Below are positions 8,453 through 16,095 of a stretch of DNA of 64,000 nucleotides, in pieces (the first letter of the stretch is position 1; each line of letters opens with the position of its first letter). The notes beneath the pieces are model-generated. The model searched no databases. It saw only the letters and a list, made by a program, of their open reading frames with translations, and was not told where the DNA came from. A program made the translations under genes and the position numbers. The DNA comes from Nisaea sediminum (lineage in GTDB: Bacteria; Pseudomonadota; Alphaproteobacteria; Thalassobaculales; Thalassobaculaceae): positions 186,001 through 250,000 of the forward strand of contig NZ_JACZCQ010000006.1 of assembly GCF_014904705.1 (NCBI RefSeq), written 5' to 3'.

Positions 8453-9673
8453 ATGATGAGTGCCGATGTCGCGACCCCGAATGCCGCCTACCGCGAGATG
8501 GCCGCCGACTGGGAACTGATTCACGACCTGCTCGGCGGGACCCGGGTGATGCGCCTGCGCGGCGAGAAATGGCTGCCGCGGGAACCCGGCGAGAGCCGCG
8601 AGGCCTATGCCATCAGGCTCGGCCGGAGCGTGCTCTTCAACGGATTGCAGCGCACCCTGCAGACCTTGGTCGGCAAGCCGTTCCACCGGCCGGCGAGCCT
8701 TGCCGGCGGACCAGCAACGGCAATGACTGCGCTGGCCGGCGATGTCGATCTCGGCGGCCGCAATCTGACGGTCTTTGCCCGCGACGTTCTGCAGGCCGCG
8801 CTGACCGACGGCCTGACGCATATTCTCGTCGACCATCCGCGCCTCGGCGACGACGGCGGCGATGCGGCGAGGCCCTATCTCGTCCATGTTCCGGCGCCGG
8901 ACCTGATCGGCTGGCGCGGGCAGGAGAACGGGGTCGGCAGCCAGCTCACCCGGGTCCGCATCCGGGAGAGCGTCAACGAGCGTTCCGGCGCCTGGGAGGA
9001 CCGGACCCGGCAGCAGATCAGGGTGTTGTTCCCCGGCCGCTACGAGATCTGGCGCCGCGGCGGCGAGGACGGCGACGGTCCCTGGCGCCGGACGGAGAGC
9101 GGCGACAGCAGTCTCGGCTGCATTCCGCTGGTCACCATCTATGCCAGCCGCACCGGCTTCTTGACCGCCCGCCCGCCGCTGATGGATCTCGCCTGGCTCA
9201 ATCTCGCCCACTGGCAATCGGCGAGCGACCAGCGCCATATCCTGCATGTCGCGCGGGTCCCGATCCTCTTCGGACGCAACCTTACCCTGCCGGAAGACGG
9301 TCTCGAACTCGGTCCGAACCGGATCGTGACCGGAGACGGGGATGGCGCCGACCTGCGTTTCGTCGAGCATAGCGGCGCGGCGATCGCGGCCGGTCGGCAG
9401 GATCTGATCGATCTGGAGGACCGCATGGCCGTCATGGGGCTCGACCTGATGACACGGCGCAGCGGCGCCGGCGCGACCACCGCCACGGCCCGCGCCATCG
9501 ATGCCGCCGAGAACAGCACGGCGCTGCTGTCCCTGATCCGCGCCGTGGAGGACGGGTTGACCCTCGCTTTCGGCTATATGGCGGACTGGCTCGATATTCC
9601 GCGAGACGAGGCGGGGCGGGTCGAACTGCACCAGAAGGACGCGTCGGACCTGCAGTCGCCGGAGACGATCTGA
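8453..9673 (+). CDS. Phage portal protein, DUF4055 family
   Basis: A 406-residue protein. The N-terminal pattern W-x-x-I-x-D-L-L-G-G, then KWLPREPGESREAYAIRLGR and NGLQRTLQTLVGKPF, is typical of DUF4055 proteins. These occupy the portal position in podovirus- and siphovirus-like prophages. A central SDQRHILHVARVPILFG and a late MGLDLMTRRSGAGATTATARA, resembling the portal C-terminal alpha-helical region, are also seen. It sits directly downstream of the terminase. The portal forms the dodecameric channel at the capsid vertex. The family assignment is moderately firm; the portal role follows from family and position. Confidence 0.8.
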   Translation: MMSADVATPNAAYREMAADWELIHDLLGGTRVMRLRGEKWLPREPGESREAYAIRLGRSVLFNGLQRTLQTLVGKPFHRPASLAGGPATAMTALAGDVDLGGRNLTVFARDVLQAALTDGLTHILVDHPRLGDDGGDAARPYLVHVPAPDLIGWRGQENGVGSQLTRVRIRESVNERSGAWEDRTRQQIRVLFPGRYEIWRRGGEDGDGPWRRTESGDSSLGCIPLVTIYASRTGFLTARPPLMDLAWLNLAHWQSASDQRHILHVARVPILFGRNLTLPEDGLELGPNRIVTGDGDGADLRFVEHSGAAIAAGRQDLIDLEDRMAVMGLDLMTRRSGAGATTATARAIDAAENSTALLSLIRAVEDGLTLAFGYMADWLDIPRDEAGRVELHQKDASDLQSPETI

Positions 9674-9779
9674 TTTTCCTCGTCTGACGGATTGCGGGCG
9701 CAACATTCCGGCGTTACAGCTCTTTACCGATTGATAACTTTGATCGCGTAAGTGTGGGGCGATTCAGAGGAGAGACGCT

Positions 9780-10511
9780 TTGCCCAGGTTCATGAAAACG
9801 CCTTACAGCATCGAGTCCAAGCGCACGGCCAATGCGGTCGTGAAAAAAGGCACGAACGCGAATGCCAACGCTGTCGTCGCCGCTGCCGAGGTGGATCTCT
9901 CGGAAGTGATGGAGGCGATCCGCAACCTGGAGCGCAAGATCGACGGGCGTGCGCCGGTCGATCCCGATGCGATCGCCTCCGTGCAGGACAAGAAGATCGA
10001 GGAGATCCGGACAGAGATCGCCGACATCGCCGGCCGTATCGCCGCGACCAAGGTCGAGATCGCGGCGCTGCGCCACCCGCTCTCCAACGACGACAAGTTC
10101 GAGGCCGCCTCCGCCGAGCTGAGCCAGATCGTGCGCCAGACGGAAAGCGCGACCGAAGGCATCATGTCGAATGCCGAGAAGATTGAGGAAGTCATCGCGG
10201 ACCTGATGTCGGTGACCAAGGACGAGTACGCGAACTCGCGGCTCGGCGAGATCGCCGACTTCATCACCGCGATCTACGAATCCTGTAACTTCCAGGACCT
10301 CACCGGCCAGCGCATCACCAAGGTGATCAAGGTCCTCAACTACATCGAGGAACGCGTCGACGCGATGATGGAAACGTGGGACATCCGCGAATTCCAGACC
10401 ATGCCGCTGCCGAAAGACATCACCCGCAAGGACGAGGATCTCACGCTCAGCGGGCCAATGCAGGAAGGCGAGGCCATCTCGCAGGACGAAATCGACGCCA
10501 TGTTCGACTGA
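9780..10511 (+). CDS. cheZ: Protein phosphatase CheZ (chemotaxis), inside the phage late operon
   Basis: A 243-residue protein read from the TTG at 9780, which has an excellent Shine-Dalgarno (AGAGGAGAG, 9766-9774) five bases away. An ATG at 9792 is the alternative. Residues about 70-160 are long amphipathic helices. The CheZ signature CNFQDLTGQRITKVIKV lies at 169-185, with the catalytic pair Asp173 and Gln177 (E. coli Asp143/Gln147). A linker and a terminal CheY-binding-type peptide SQDEIDAMFD close the protein. CheZ dephosphorylates CheY-P and so changes flagellar switching. It lies on the same strand between portal and scaffold genes but has its own terminator. It is not a phage structural gene by family. 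Confidence 0.9.
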   Translation: MPRFMKTPYSIESKRTANAVVKKGTNANANAVVAAAEVDLSEVMEAIRNLERKIDGRAPVDPDAIASVQDKKIEEIRTEIADIAGRIAATKVEIAALRHPLSNDDKFEAASAELSQIVRQTESATEGIMSNAEKIEEVIADLMSVTKDEYANSRLGEIADFITAIYESCNFQDLTGQRITKVIKVLNYIEERVDAMMETWDIREFQTMPLPKDITRKDEDLTLSGPMQEGEAISQDEIDAMFD

Positions 10512-10539
10512 CCGCCATTCCACATCAACGGATACCGAT

Positions 10540-10564
10540 ACGCCCCGCCCAGCGGGGCGTTTTT
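10540..10564 (+). terminator. Rho-independent terminator directly after cheZ
   Basis: The stem CGCCCCGC (10541-10548) pairs with GCGGGGCG (10552-10559) around a CCA loop, with A10540/T10560 closing, followed by TTTTT. It is 28 bases past the cheZ stop and 35 bases before the next phage gene. Confidence 0.88.
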
Positions 10565-10598
10565 CGTTTCAGACCTCTTTCACCAGCTGGAGCCAGCC

Positions 10599-11207
10599 AT
10601 GCCCCTGCCCGCCGTGACCGAATCCCTTGACGCCGTCCCGGAGGCGGCACGCGCCTTCTACGTTGAAACCGAGGGTGGCGGCTTTCGCCTCGATGCCGAA
10701 GGTGTCGAGGATGTGAGCGGCCTCAAGTCCGCGCTCGAGAAGGAGCGCGCCGCGCGCAAGGAGCTGAAGGCCGAACTGGATAGCCGCGGCGAGGCCGGGC
10801 CGGACGAGGCCCGTGGCAAGCTGGAAGCGGCGCTGGTCGCGGCCGAGGCGCGAGCCGCGATCCATGCCGAGCACGGCATCGCCGAACTGCTGCTACCGGT
10901 GGTGGTGCCGCGTCTGATGCTCACCGAGAGCGAGGCCGGCTATACCGTCGCGGTGCGCGGCGACGACGGCGAGCCGGTTCGAAATGCCGAGGACGGCATA
11001 CTCCTCACGCCGCGCGCCTTCGTGCAGTCCCTGCAGGCCAGCAAGACCTATGGCCGAGCTTTCGAGATCCCGGCCAAGGGCGGCAGCGGCGCCCCGAGCC
11101 TCGGACAGGCGGGCGCGCCGGAAACGGTGATCGCGCTCAACGACCAGAACGCGCTCGACCGCAATATCGCGGCGATCGCCAGCGGCCGGGTGCGGGTTAC
11201 CGGCTAG
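10599..11207 (+). CDS. Phage scaffold-like protein
   Basis: A 202-residue protein. An N-terminal acidic segment is followed by a charged coiled-coil (residues about 40-90, rich in Glu, Lys and Ala). The C-terminal part contains a Gly/Ala-rich stretch and NDQNALDRNIAAIASGRV. This is the build of scaffolding proteins, and it lies directly before the coat gene, the canonical scaffold position. No protease triad is evident. The assignment rests mainly on position and coiled-coil content. Confidence 0.65.
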   Translation: MPLPAVTESLDAVPEAARAFYVETEGGGFRLDAEGVEDVSGLKSALEKERAARKELKAELDSRGEAGPDEARGKLEAALVAAEARAAIHAEHGIAELLLPVVVPRLMLTESEAGYTVAVRGDDGEPVRNAEDGILLTPRAFVQSLQASKTYGRAFEIPAKGGSGAPSLGQAGAPETVIALNDQNALDRNIAAIASGRVRVTG

Positions 11208-11329
11208 AACGCTCTCAAATTCAGAACTGACCCAACCGGCGGCCGGGACGGCCGGCGGCGTTTCGTGCTGCGCGCGGGCCGGGCGGCGCGGACCTCCAAT
11301 CCCTTCATGCAATTCGAGGAGTTTCCGAA

Positions 11330-12481
11330 ATGGCGAATGCCATGACCGAAATCATGCCGAAGATCCTGGCCCGCGGCCTTCTGGCGCTGCGCGAGCAGGC
11401 GATCCTGCCGCGCCTGGTGAATGCGGATTATTCCAACGACGCGGCGCGCAAGGGCGACACGGTCGACGTGCCGCTGCCGAGCGCCATCGCCGCGACCGAC
11501 GTCACCCCCTCCGCAGCCGCCCCGCAGCCGGGCGACACCACGATCTCCAAGGTGCAGATCCCGCTCGATAACTGGAAGAAGGCGGGCTTCTTCATGACCG
11601 ACCGCGAGGTGATGGAGATCGACCGCAACGAGAGCTTCGTGCCGATGCAGATGAGCGAGGCGATCCGGGCTCTGGCCAATGCGGTGAACGCCTCCGTGCA
11701 TGCCGAGTACAAGGGCATCTACGGCCTGGTCGGCACGGCGGGCACCACGCCCTTCGGCGCGGATGTCACAGACGCCACCTCGGCGCGCAAACTGCTGAAC
11801 AAGCAGCTCGCCCCGCGCGGCGACCGGCGGGCCGTGCTCGACTATGACGCCGAAGCCAATGCCCTCGCGCTCTCCCCCTTCTCCGACGCGGAGAAGGTCG
11901 GCTCGGCCTCGGTGAAGATCGAGGGCGAGATCGGCCGCAAATTCGGGATCGACTGGTTCGCCGACGACGGGGTTCTGACCCACAGCGCCGGCAGCGCAAG
12001 CGACGACGGCAGCTTCACCATTACCGCGAACGCGGCGAGCGTGGGCGCGGTGAGCGTGGCGCTGAAATCCAACACCGGCAGCCCGGAGCTCAAGGCGGGC
12101 GACGTGATCAGCTTCGCCGGACACGGGCAGACCTACGCGGTCCTCTCCGACGCGACGCTCGACGGAACCGGCGTCACGGTCGCGCTCGTCCCGGCGCTGA
12201 AATCCAATGTCGCGACCGACGCGGCGGTGACGGTGGTCAAGAGCCACGTCGTCAACATGGCCTTTCACCGCGACGCCTTCGCGCTCGCCATGCGGCCGCT
12301 CAGCGCCGGCACCCAGGATCTCTCGCTCGGCAACCAGATCCTCTCGATGACCGACGCGGAGACCGGGATCTCGCTCCGGCTCGAGATCTCGCGCCAGTAC
12401 AAGCAGACGGTCTGGGAATTCGATGTCCTCTGGGGCGTCAAGCTGGTGCGCCCGGAGCTCGCGGTCCGCATCGCCGGATAG
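11330..12481 (+). CDS. Major capsid protein, P22 coat-like
   Basis: A 383-residue protein. The N-terminal region has the P22 coat pattern (YSNDAARKGDTVDVPLP, then VQIPLDNWKKAGFFMTDRE and EAIRALANAVNASVHAEY). The C-terminal part closes with YKQTVWEFDVLWGVKLVRPE, typical of the P-domain end. Between residues about 230 and 300 lies a beta-rich, Thr/Val/Gly segment (DGSFTITANAASVG onward) that looks like an inserted Ig-like or I-domain-type module. It forms the HK97-fold shell. The P22-like coat combined with a GTA-like terminase shows the element is a mosaic. Confidence 0.83.
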   Translation: MANAMTEIMPKILARGLLALREQAILPRLVNADYSNDAARKGDTVDVPLPSAIAATDVTPSAAAPQPGDTTISKVQIPLDNWKKAGFFMTDREVMEIDRNESFVPMQMSEAIRALANAVNASVHAEYKGIYGLVGTAGTTPFGADVTDATSARKLLNKQLAPRGDRRAVLDYDAEANALALSPFSDAEKVGSASVKIEGEIGRKFGIDWFADDGVLTHSAGSASDDGSFTITANAASVGAVSVALKSNTGSPELKAGDVISFAGHGQTYAVLSDATLDGTGVTVALVPALKSNVATDAAVTVVKSHVVNMAFHRDAFALAMRPLSAGTQDLSLGNQILSMTDAETGISLRLEISRQYKQTVWEFDVLWGVKLVRPELAVRIAG

Positions 12482-12576
12482 AGCCTTCCTCGCCCGCCTG
12501 GCCCGGGCCTCCCTCGCCCCTCTCCGGGAGGTCCGGGCCGCATTTTTCGCATCCGATTTACCGACGAGGCCGCGCC

Positions 12577-12834
12577 ATGTCCGAGCCCGAACCCGACCTG
12601 CTGCCGACCGTGACCCTGCAGCACCGCTACGGCGAGCAACGCATTCTGGCGAACCGGGCGGATTACATCCGCGGCAAGGACGGCCGGTTCCGCAACTGGT
12701 TGCTCGCGGACGACGATCCCGAACTCCGGCCGCCGCCCTGCCGTGCCATCGCCGAAACAATCCCCGATCCGGCACCGGCACCGGCGCAGGCAAAGCGATT
12801 GAACCGCCGGCACCGCCGCGGGAGGCGGAAATGA
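12577..12834 (+). CDS. Small hypothetical phage protein with basic tail
   Basis: An 85-residue protein. A beta-like start (TVTLQHRYGEQRIL) is followed by a short charged core (DYIRGKDGRFRNWLLADDDPE). A Pro/Ala hinge leads to a strongly basic end (KRLNRRHRRGRRK), suggesting nucleic-acid contact. Its stop overlaps the start of the next gene by four bases (ATGA). Position between coat and connector genes suggests a head-completion or decoration role, but I recognise no family. Confidence 0.6.
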   Translation: MSEPEPDLLPTVTLQHRYGEQRILANRADYIRGKDGRFRNWLLADDDPELRPPPCRAIAETIPDPAPAPAQAKRLNRRHRRGRRK

Positions 12835-13301
12835 GCCTTACCGTCGGCGAAGACAGCTATCTCTCGCTCGGCGACGCGGACGCCTATTTCGCGGCGCGCA
12901 ACGTCGCCGGCTGGTCCGGCGCGCCGAGCGTCGCGCGGGAGGCCGCCCTCCTGCAGGCGAGCGCCTATATCGACGGCAGTTACAGTTTCCGAGGCCGCAT
13001 CGCCGATCCGGGGCAGGCGCTTTCCTGGCCCCGCACCGGCGCGACTGACCGCGAGGGGCGTCCCCTCTCCGGCATCCCGCGCCGGATCGAACACGCCACC
13101 GCCGAGCTCGCGCTGATCGCGCTTGCCGGCGACCTGCTTCCGCCGCTCGAGCGCGGCGGCAAGGTGGCGCGCGAGAAGGTCGGACCGGTCGAGGTCGAGT
13201 ATCTGCCCGACGCCGGGCCCGGTCGGACCTATCCGCTGATCGACCTGCTGCTGAAGCCGCTGCTGCGCTCGGCCGCGAACCATGAGGTGAAACGCGCATG
13301 A
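12831..13301 (+). CDS. DnaT-like/head-tail connector family protein
   Basis: A 156-residue protein starting at the ATG at 12831. The opening VGEDSYLSLGDADAYFAARN and the later YIDGSYSFRGRIADPGQAL followed by SWPRTGATDREG are the signature of proteins labelled DnaT-like in phages. These lie in the head-tail connector position and adopt the gp6-type helical fold. It is translationally coupled to the genes on both sides by 4-base overlaps. A true DnaT replication role is unlikely; the connector role is inferred. Confidence 0.75.
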   Translation: MSLTVGEDSYLSLGDADAYFAARNVAGWSGAPSVAREAALLQASAYIDGSYSFRGRIADPGQALSWPRTGATDREGRPLSGIPRRIEHATAELALIALAGDLLPPLERGGKVAREKVGPVEVEYLPDAGPGRTYPLIDLLLKPLLRSAANHEVKRA

Positions 13302-13660
13302 CGGCAACCGGCTCCACGCTTTCCGGCACCGCGGCGCGGCTGATCGCCCGCTACGGCACGCCGATGACGCTCGGCAAGACAGCCGCCCCGTCCTACGATC
13401 CCGCGACCGGCACGGTTACGGGAACGCCATCGGAGCATGAGGTCCCCGGCATTGTCGAAAGCATCGAGGCCGCCTTCGTCGGCGGCTTGGTGCAGAGCGG
13501 CGACTTGCTGATCACGCTCTCGGGAGCCGGCCTCGGGGAGGTGCGTCCGGCACCGGGCGACCGGCTGCGCATCGACGGGCGCTGGCACGACATAGTCGAC
13601 GTCACCACCGTCTCCGCCGGTGCCGCGCCGCTGCTTTTCCGGCTGATCGTGCGCCGCTGA
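13298..13660 (+). CDS. Phage head-tail joining/neck protein
   Basis: A 120-residue, beta-rich protein with repeated short strands: MTLGKTAA, then VPGIVESIEA, then LLITLSGAGLGEVRPAPGDRLRIDGRWHDIVDV, read with breaks. The closing pattern is RLIVRR. The string PGDR-x-x-x-D-G-x-W-x-x-I-x-D-V is common in head-tail stopper proteins of the gp7/gpFII type. It overlaps the previous gene by four bases. Assignment is based on fold-like pattern and location. Confidence 0.65.
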   Translation: MTATGSTLSGTAARLIARYGTPMTLGKTAAPSYDPATGTVTGTPSEHEVPGIVESIEAAFVGGLVQSGDLLITLSGAGLGEVRPAPGDRLRIDGRWHDIVDVTTVSAGAAPLLFRLIVRR

Positions 13661-13688
13661 TTTCCAGATATCGAACGGAACCTGCCCC

Positions 13689-14081
13689 ATGTCCTTCACC
13701 GGCGCCCGGCGCGCGGTCGAAAGCTTCTTCGCGGCCAACTGGACGGAGACGCCGATCGCCTTCGAGAATGTGGTCTTCACGCCGCCCGAGGACGGGTGCT
13801 GGGTGAAGCTGATGATCCTGAACGAGCAGTCGGAACAGGCCGCGCTCGGCCGTCCCCAGCTGCGCCGCTACCGCGGCCGGATCCTGGTCTACTGCTTCGC
13901 ACCCATTGGCGGCGGGGCGCAGGCGGCGACCGCGCTCGCCGATATGGCGGCGTCTCTCTTCGACGGCGCTCTGATCGCGGGCCACGTGCTGCTGCCGCCC
14001 GAACTTGCCGAGGACGAGGAGATCGACGGCGCCTACCGGGCGCGGGTCGCGATCCCGTTCTGGCGCGACGAACTCGTCTGA
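13689..14081 (+). CDS. Tail terminator-like protein (DUF4128-type)
   Basis: A 130-residue protein with an alpha/beta plan: N-terminal helix (ARRAVESFFAANW), a strand pair (IAFENVVF; CWVKLMIL), then RYRGRILVYCFAP, a helix (ALADMAASLFD) and a final strand pair ending ARVAIPFWRDE. This is the pattern of gpU/gp17-type tail terminators, placed just before the tube gene as expected. Tail terminators cap the growing tube and connect it to the head. Confidence 0.68.
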   Translation: MSFTGARRAVESFFAANWTETPIAFENVVFTPPEDGCWVKLMILNEQSEQAALGRPQLRRYRGRILVYCFAPIGGGAQAATALADMAASLFDGALIAGHVLLPPELAEDEEIDGAYRARVAIPFWRDELV

Positions 14082-14126
14082 TCCCACCCCACTCGCATAA
14101 CCATTTCTGGCCAAAGGAGACTATCG

Positions 14127-15296
14127 ATGGCGGATTCGAGCCGCACGGAACTCGCCTATGTGAAGGAGCCGCTCTGGGGCACGACCCCGGCGGCGGCCCT
14201 CACCCGGCTGCGCTTCACCGGCGAGAGCCTCGGATACACGATCGCGACGACCAGCTCGTCCGAGGTCCGCGCGGACCGCCAGGTCCCGGACCTGATCCAG
14301 ACCGGCGCCAGCGCCGCCGGATCGGTCAATCTGGAGCTGTCCTACGGCGCCTACGACACGCTGATCGAAAGCGCGCTGTTCTCGGCCTGGAGCACGCCGG
14401 TCGCGGTCTCGATTGCCGACGACATCGCGGCGAGCAACGCATCCTCAGCCTTCACCAGTACGAGCACCGATTTCACCGCCGCCGGGATCCAGACCGGCCA
14501 GTGGGTGAAGGTCGGCGGCTTCGCGGCGAACAGCGGGGAGAATAACGGCCTCTACCGGGTGACCGGCATCGCCGCGAACAGCCTCTCCGTCTCGCCCGCT
14601 CCGGCGAGCGACGAGGGCGCGGCAGGGCTGTCCGTCACGATCGGCGGTTCGATGATCCGCAACGGGGTCTCCGAAACCTCGCTCACCCTCGAGAAGGCCT
14701 TCACCGATATCGGCCAGTACATCGCCTTCACCGGGATGGTGGCCGACAGCATGGACCTGCAGATCCAGACAGGGCGCGTGCTCACCGGCAGCTTCGGCTT
14801 CATGGGAGCGAAGGCCGCCATCGCCGGCACGACCGTCGGCAGCGGCCCCGCCGTGCCGGCGCTGAGCAACCCGGTGCTGAACGCCGTCAACAATATCGGC
14901 CAGGTGATGGAAGGCGGCGCCGCGCTCTCCGGTGTCTTCCTCCAGTCGCTTTCGATCTCGCTCGCCAACGGGCTGCGCGGGATCGGCGCGGTCGGCGCGC
15001 TCGGCAATGTCGATATCGGCAGCGGGCGCTGCCAGGTGACGGGCCGGGCCAGCTTCTATTTCGCCGACGGCGCACTCTACGAAAAATACCTGAACGGTAC
15101 CGCCACCAGTCTCTCCTTCCGGGTCACGGACGCGGACGGCAACGCCTATGTCTTCACGCTGCCGAAGGTGCGGCTCACCCGCGGCTCGATCGCCGCCGGC
15201 GGTCCCGACCAGGACGTGATGGCGGACTTCCAGTTCCAGGCGGTGCGCGATCCCGCGAGCGGCGCGACCCTCCAGATCGACCGTCTTGCCGCCTGA
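14127..15296 (+). CDS. Phage tail tube protein
   Basis: A 389-residue protein. The N-terminal LAYVKEPLWGTTPA and then LRFTGESLGYTIATTSSSE, followed by Q-V-P-D-L-I-Q-T-G-A-S-A-A-G-S (read in parts), match phage tube families of the Phage_tube_2 type. An inserted beta domain (residues about 100-165: FTAAGIQTGQWVKVGGF, then ENNGLYRVTGIA) looks Ig-like. The C-terminal half holds the second part of the tube barrel. It is longer than simple tube proteins because of the insert. Confidence 0.75.
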   Translation: MADSSRTELAYVKEPLWGTTPAAALTRLRFTGESLGYTIATTSSSEVRADRQVPDLIQTGASAAGSVNLELSYGAYDTLIESALFSAWSTPVAVSIADDIAASNASSAFTSTSTDFTAAGIQTGQWVKVGGFAANSGENNGLYRVTGIAANSLSVSPAPASDEGAAGLSVTIGGSMIRNGVSETSLTLEKAFTDIGQYIAFTGMVADSMDLQIQTGRVLTGSFGFMGAKAAIAGTTVGSGPAVPALSNPVLNAVNNIGQVMEGGAALSGVFLQSLSISLANGLRGIGAVGALGNVDIGSGRCQVTGRASFYFADGALYEKYLNGTATSLSFRVTDADGNAYVFTLPKVRLTRGSIAAGGPDQDVMADFQFQAVRDPASGATLQIDRLAA

Positions 15297-15328
15297 TTTT
15301 CAGGCCCTCTCAGAACAGGAAGAAACAC

Positions 15329-15793
15329 ATGGATCTTTGCAGGTTCAAATCCAACCGGACCGCCGAGGACGACGGTGTCTGGGTCGCGCTCGACGGCGGC
15401 GAGGCGGGCGGCGGCGCGTCCGTCAAGCTCGCCCGCATCGGCAACCGGCGTTACCGAGAGGCGATGCAGCGGCGCATGAAGCCCTACCGCCGGGCGCTGC
15501 GCGCCGGGACGCTGGAGGAGGTGACGGCCGAACGCGTCACCGCCGAGGTTCTGGCCGAGACCGTGCTGCTCGACTGGCGCGATCTCGAACTTGACGGCAA
15601 GGCGCTCGCCTATTCGCCGGACCACGCCCGCGAGCTGCTGCTCGACCCGGCATTGCGCGATTTCCGCGACCTCATCGTCGAGATGGCGAGCGACATCGAG
15701 CTCTATCGCCAGCAGGAACAGGAGGAGGCGGAAAAAAACTTGCCGCCTTCGTCCGCTGGCACGTCGCCTGGGGCGAGAGCGAAGAGTTCCTGA
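15329..15793 (+). CDS. Tail assembly chaperone, short form (gpG-like)
   Basis: A 154-residue protein with a beta-rich N-terminal half and a helical C-terminal half (LVEMASDIELYRQQEQEEAEK region). It sits between tube and tape measure, the standard place for tail chaperones. It ends shortly after the slippery site at 15733-15739, so only the last 19 residues are not shared with the frameshifted long form. Confidence 0.72.
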   Translation: MDLCRFKSNRTAEDDGVWVALDGGEAGGGASVKLARIGNRRYREAMQRRMKPYRRALRAGTLEEVTAERVTAEVLAETVLLDWRDLELDGKALAYSPDHARELLLDPALRDFRDLIVEMASDIELYRQQEQEEAEKNLPPSSAGTSPGARAKSS

Positions 15794-16089
15794 TCGCCCT
15801 CGCCGGGCGGGACGGCGCGATCCCGCCCGCGCTGGCGGAGAAGCCGGACCTGTTTCCCGACCTCGAGGAGACCGCCCGCGCCTTCACCCTGCTCGCCCGA
15901 GGCCGGCCGCTGATCGTCACCCCCGTCGGAGCGGCGGAGGCGCCGATCCCCCTGACCGAGATCGCGGCCTATTGCGCGCTCTTCGGAGAGCGGGAACCGG
16001 AACGTTTCGTCGCCCTGCTTCGCGCCATGGACGAAGCCTATCTCGCCGCCCGCGCCGAACGTCTGTCCACATCTTCCAGCAAGGACTGA
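15329..16089 (+). CDS. Tail assembly chaperone, long form by programmed -1 frameshift (gpGT-like)
   Basis: Translation in frame with the ATG at 15329 reaches codons AAA AAC at 15734-15739 preceded by A15733. This is the heptamer A AAA AAC. A -1 slip continues as L-A-A-F-V-R-W-H-V-A-W-G and then runs open to the TGA at 16087-16089, adding about 117 residues. The extension contains DLEETARAFTLLARG and ERFVALLRAMDEAYLAARAE and has no start codon of its own. The product would be about 252 residues. Such a gpG/gpGT pair binds the tape measure protein and the tube protein during tail assembly in many siphophages. Confidence 0.82.
15733..15739 (+). promoter_or_regulatory. Slippery heptamer A AAA AAC for -1 frameshifting
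   Basis: Seven A followed by C, with zero-frame codons AAA and AAC. It fits the X XXY YYZ rule. GC-rich sequence follows that could form a stimulating hairpin, but I did not model it. Confidence 0.8.
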
Positions 16090-16095
16090 ACCGCC

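Noticed and set aside
6272-9706. 1144-codon open frame antisense to the terminase-portal genes
   Set aside because: It has no family motif and only reflects the high GC codon bias of the real genes on the plus strand, which carry clear TerL and portal motifs.
9720-9765. FliA-type (sigma-28) promoter in front of cheZ
   Set aside because: The stretch contains TTACCGATTGATAA but the spacing to any TAAA-like -35 does not fit, so I did not call it.
11204-12793. 529-codon minus-strand frame over the coat gene
   Set aside because: No motif; antisense shadow of the P22-like coat protein.
12831-13301. Replication protein DnaT
   Set aside because: The DnaT-like label for this phage family is by fold; its place between coat and joining genes fits a head-tail connector better.
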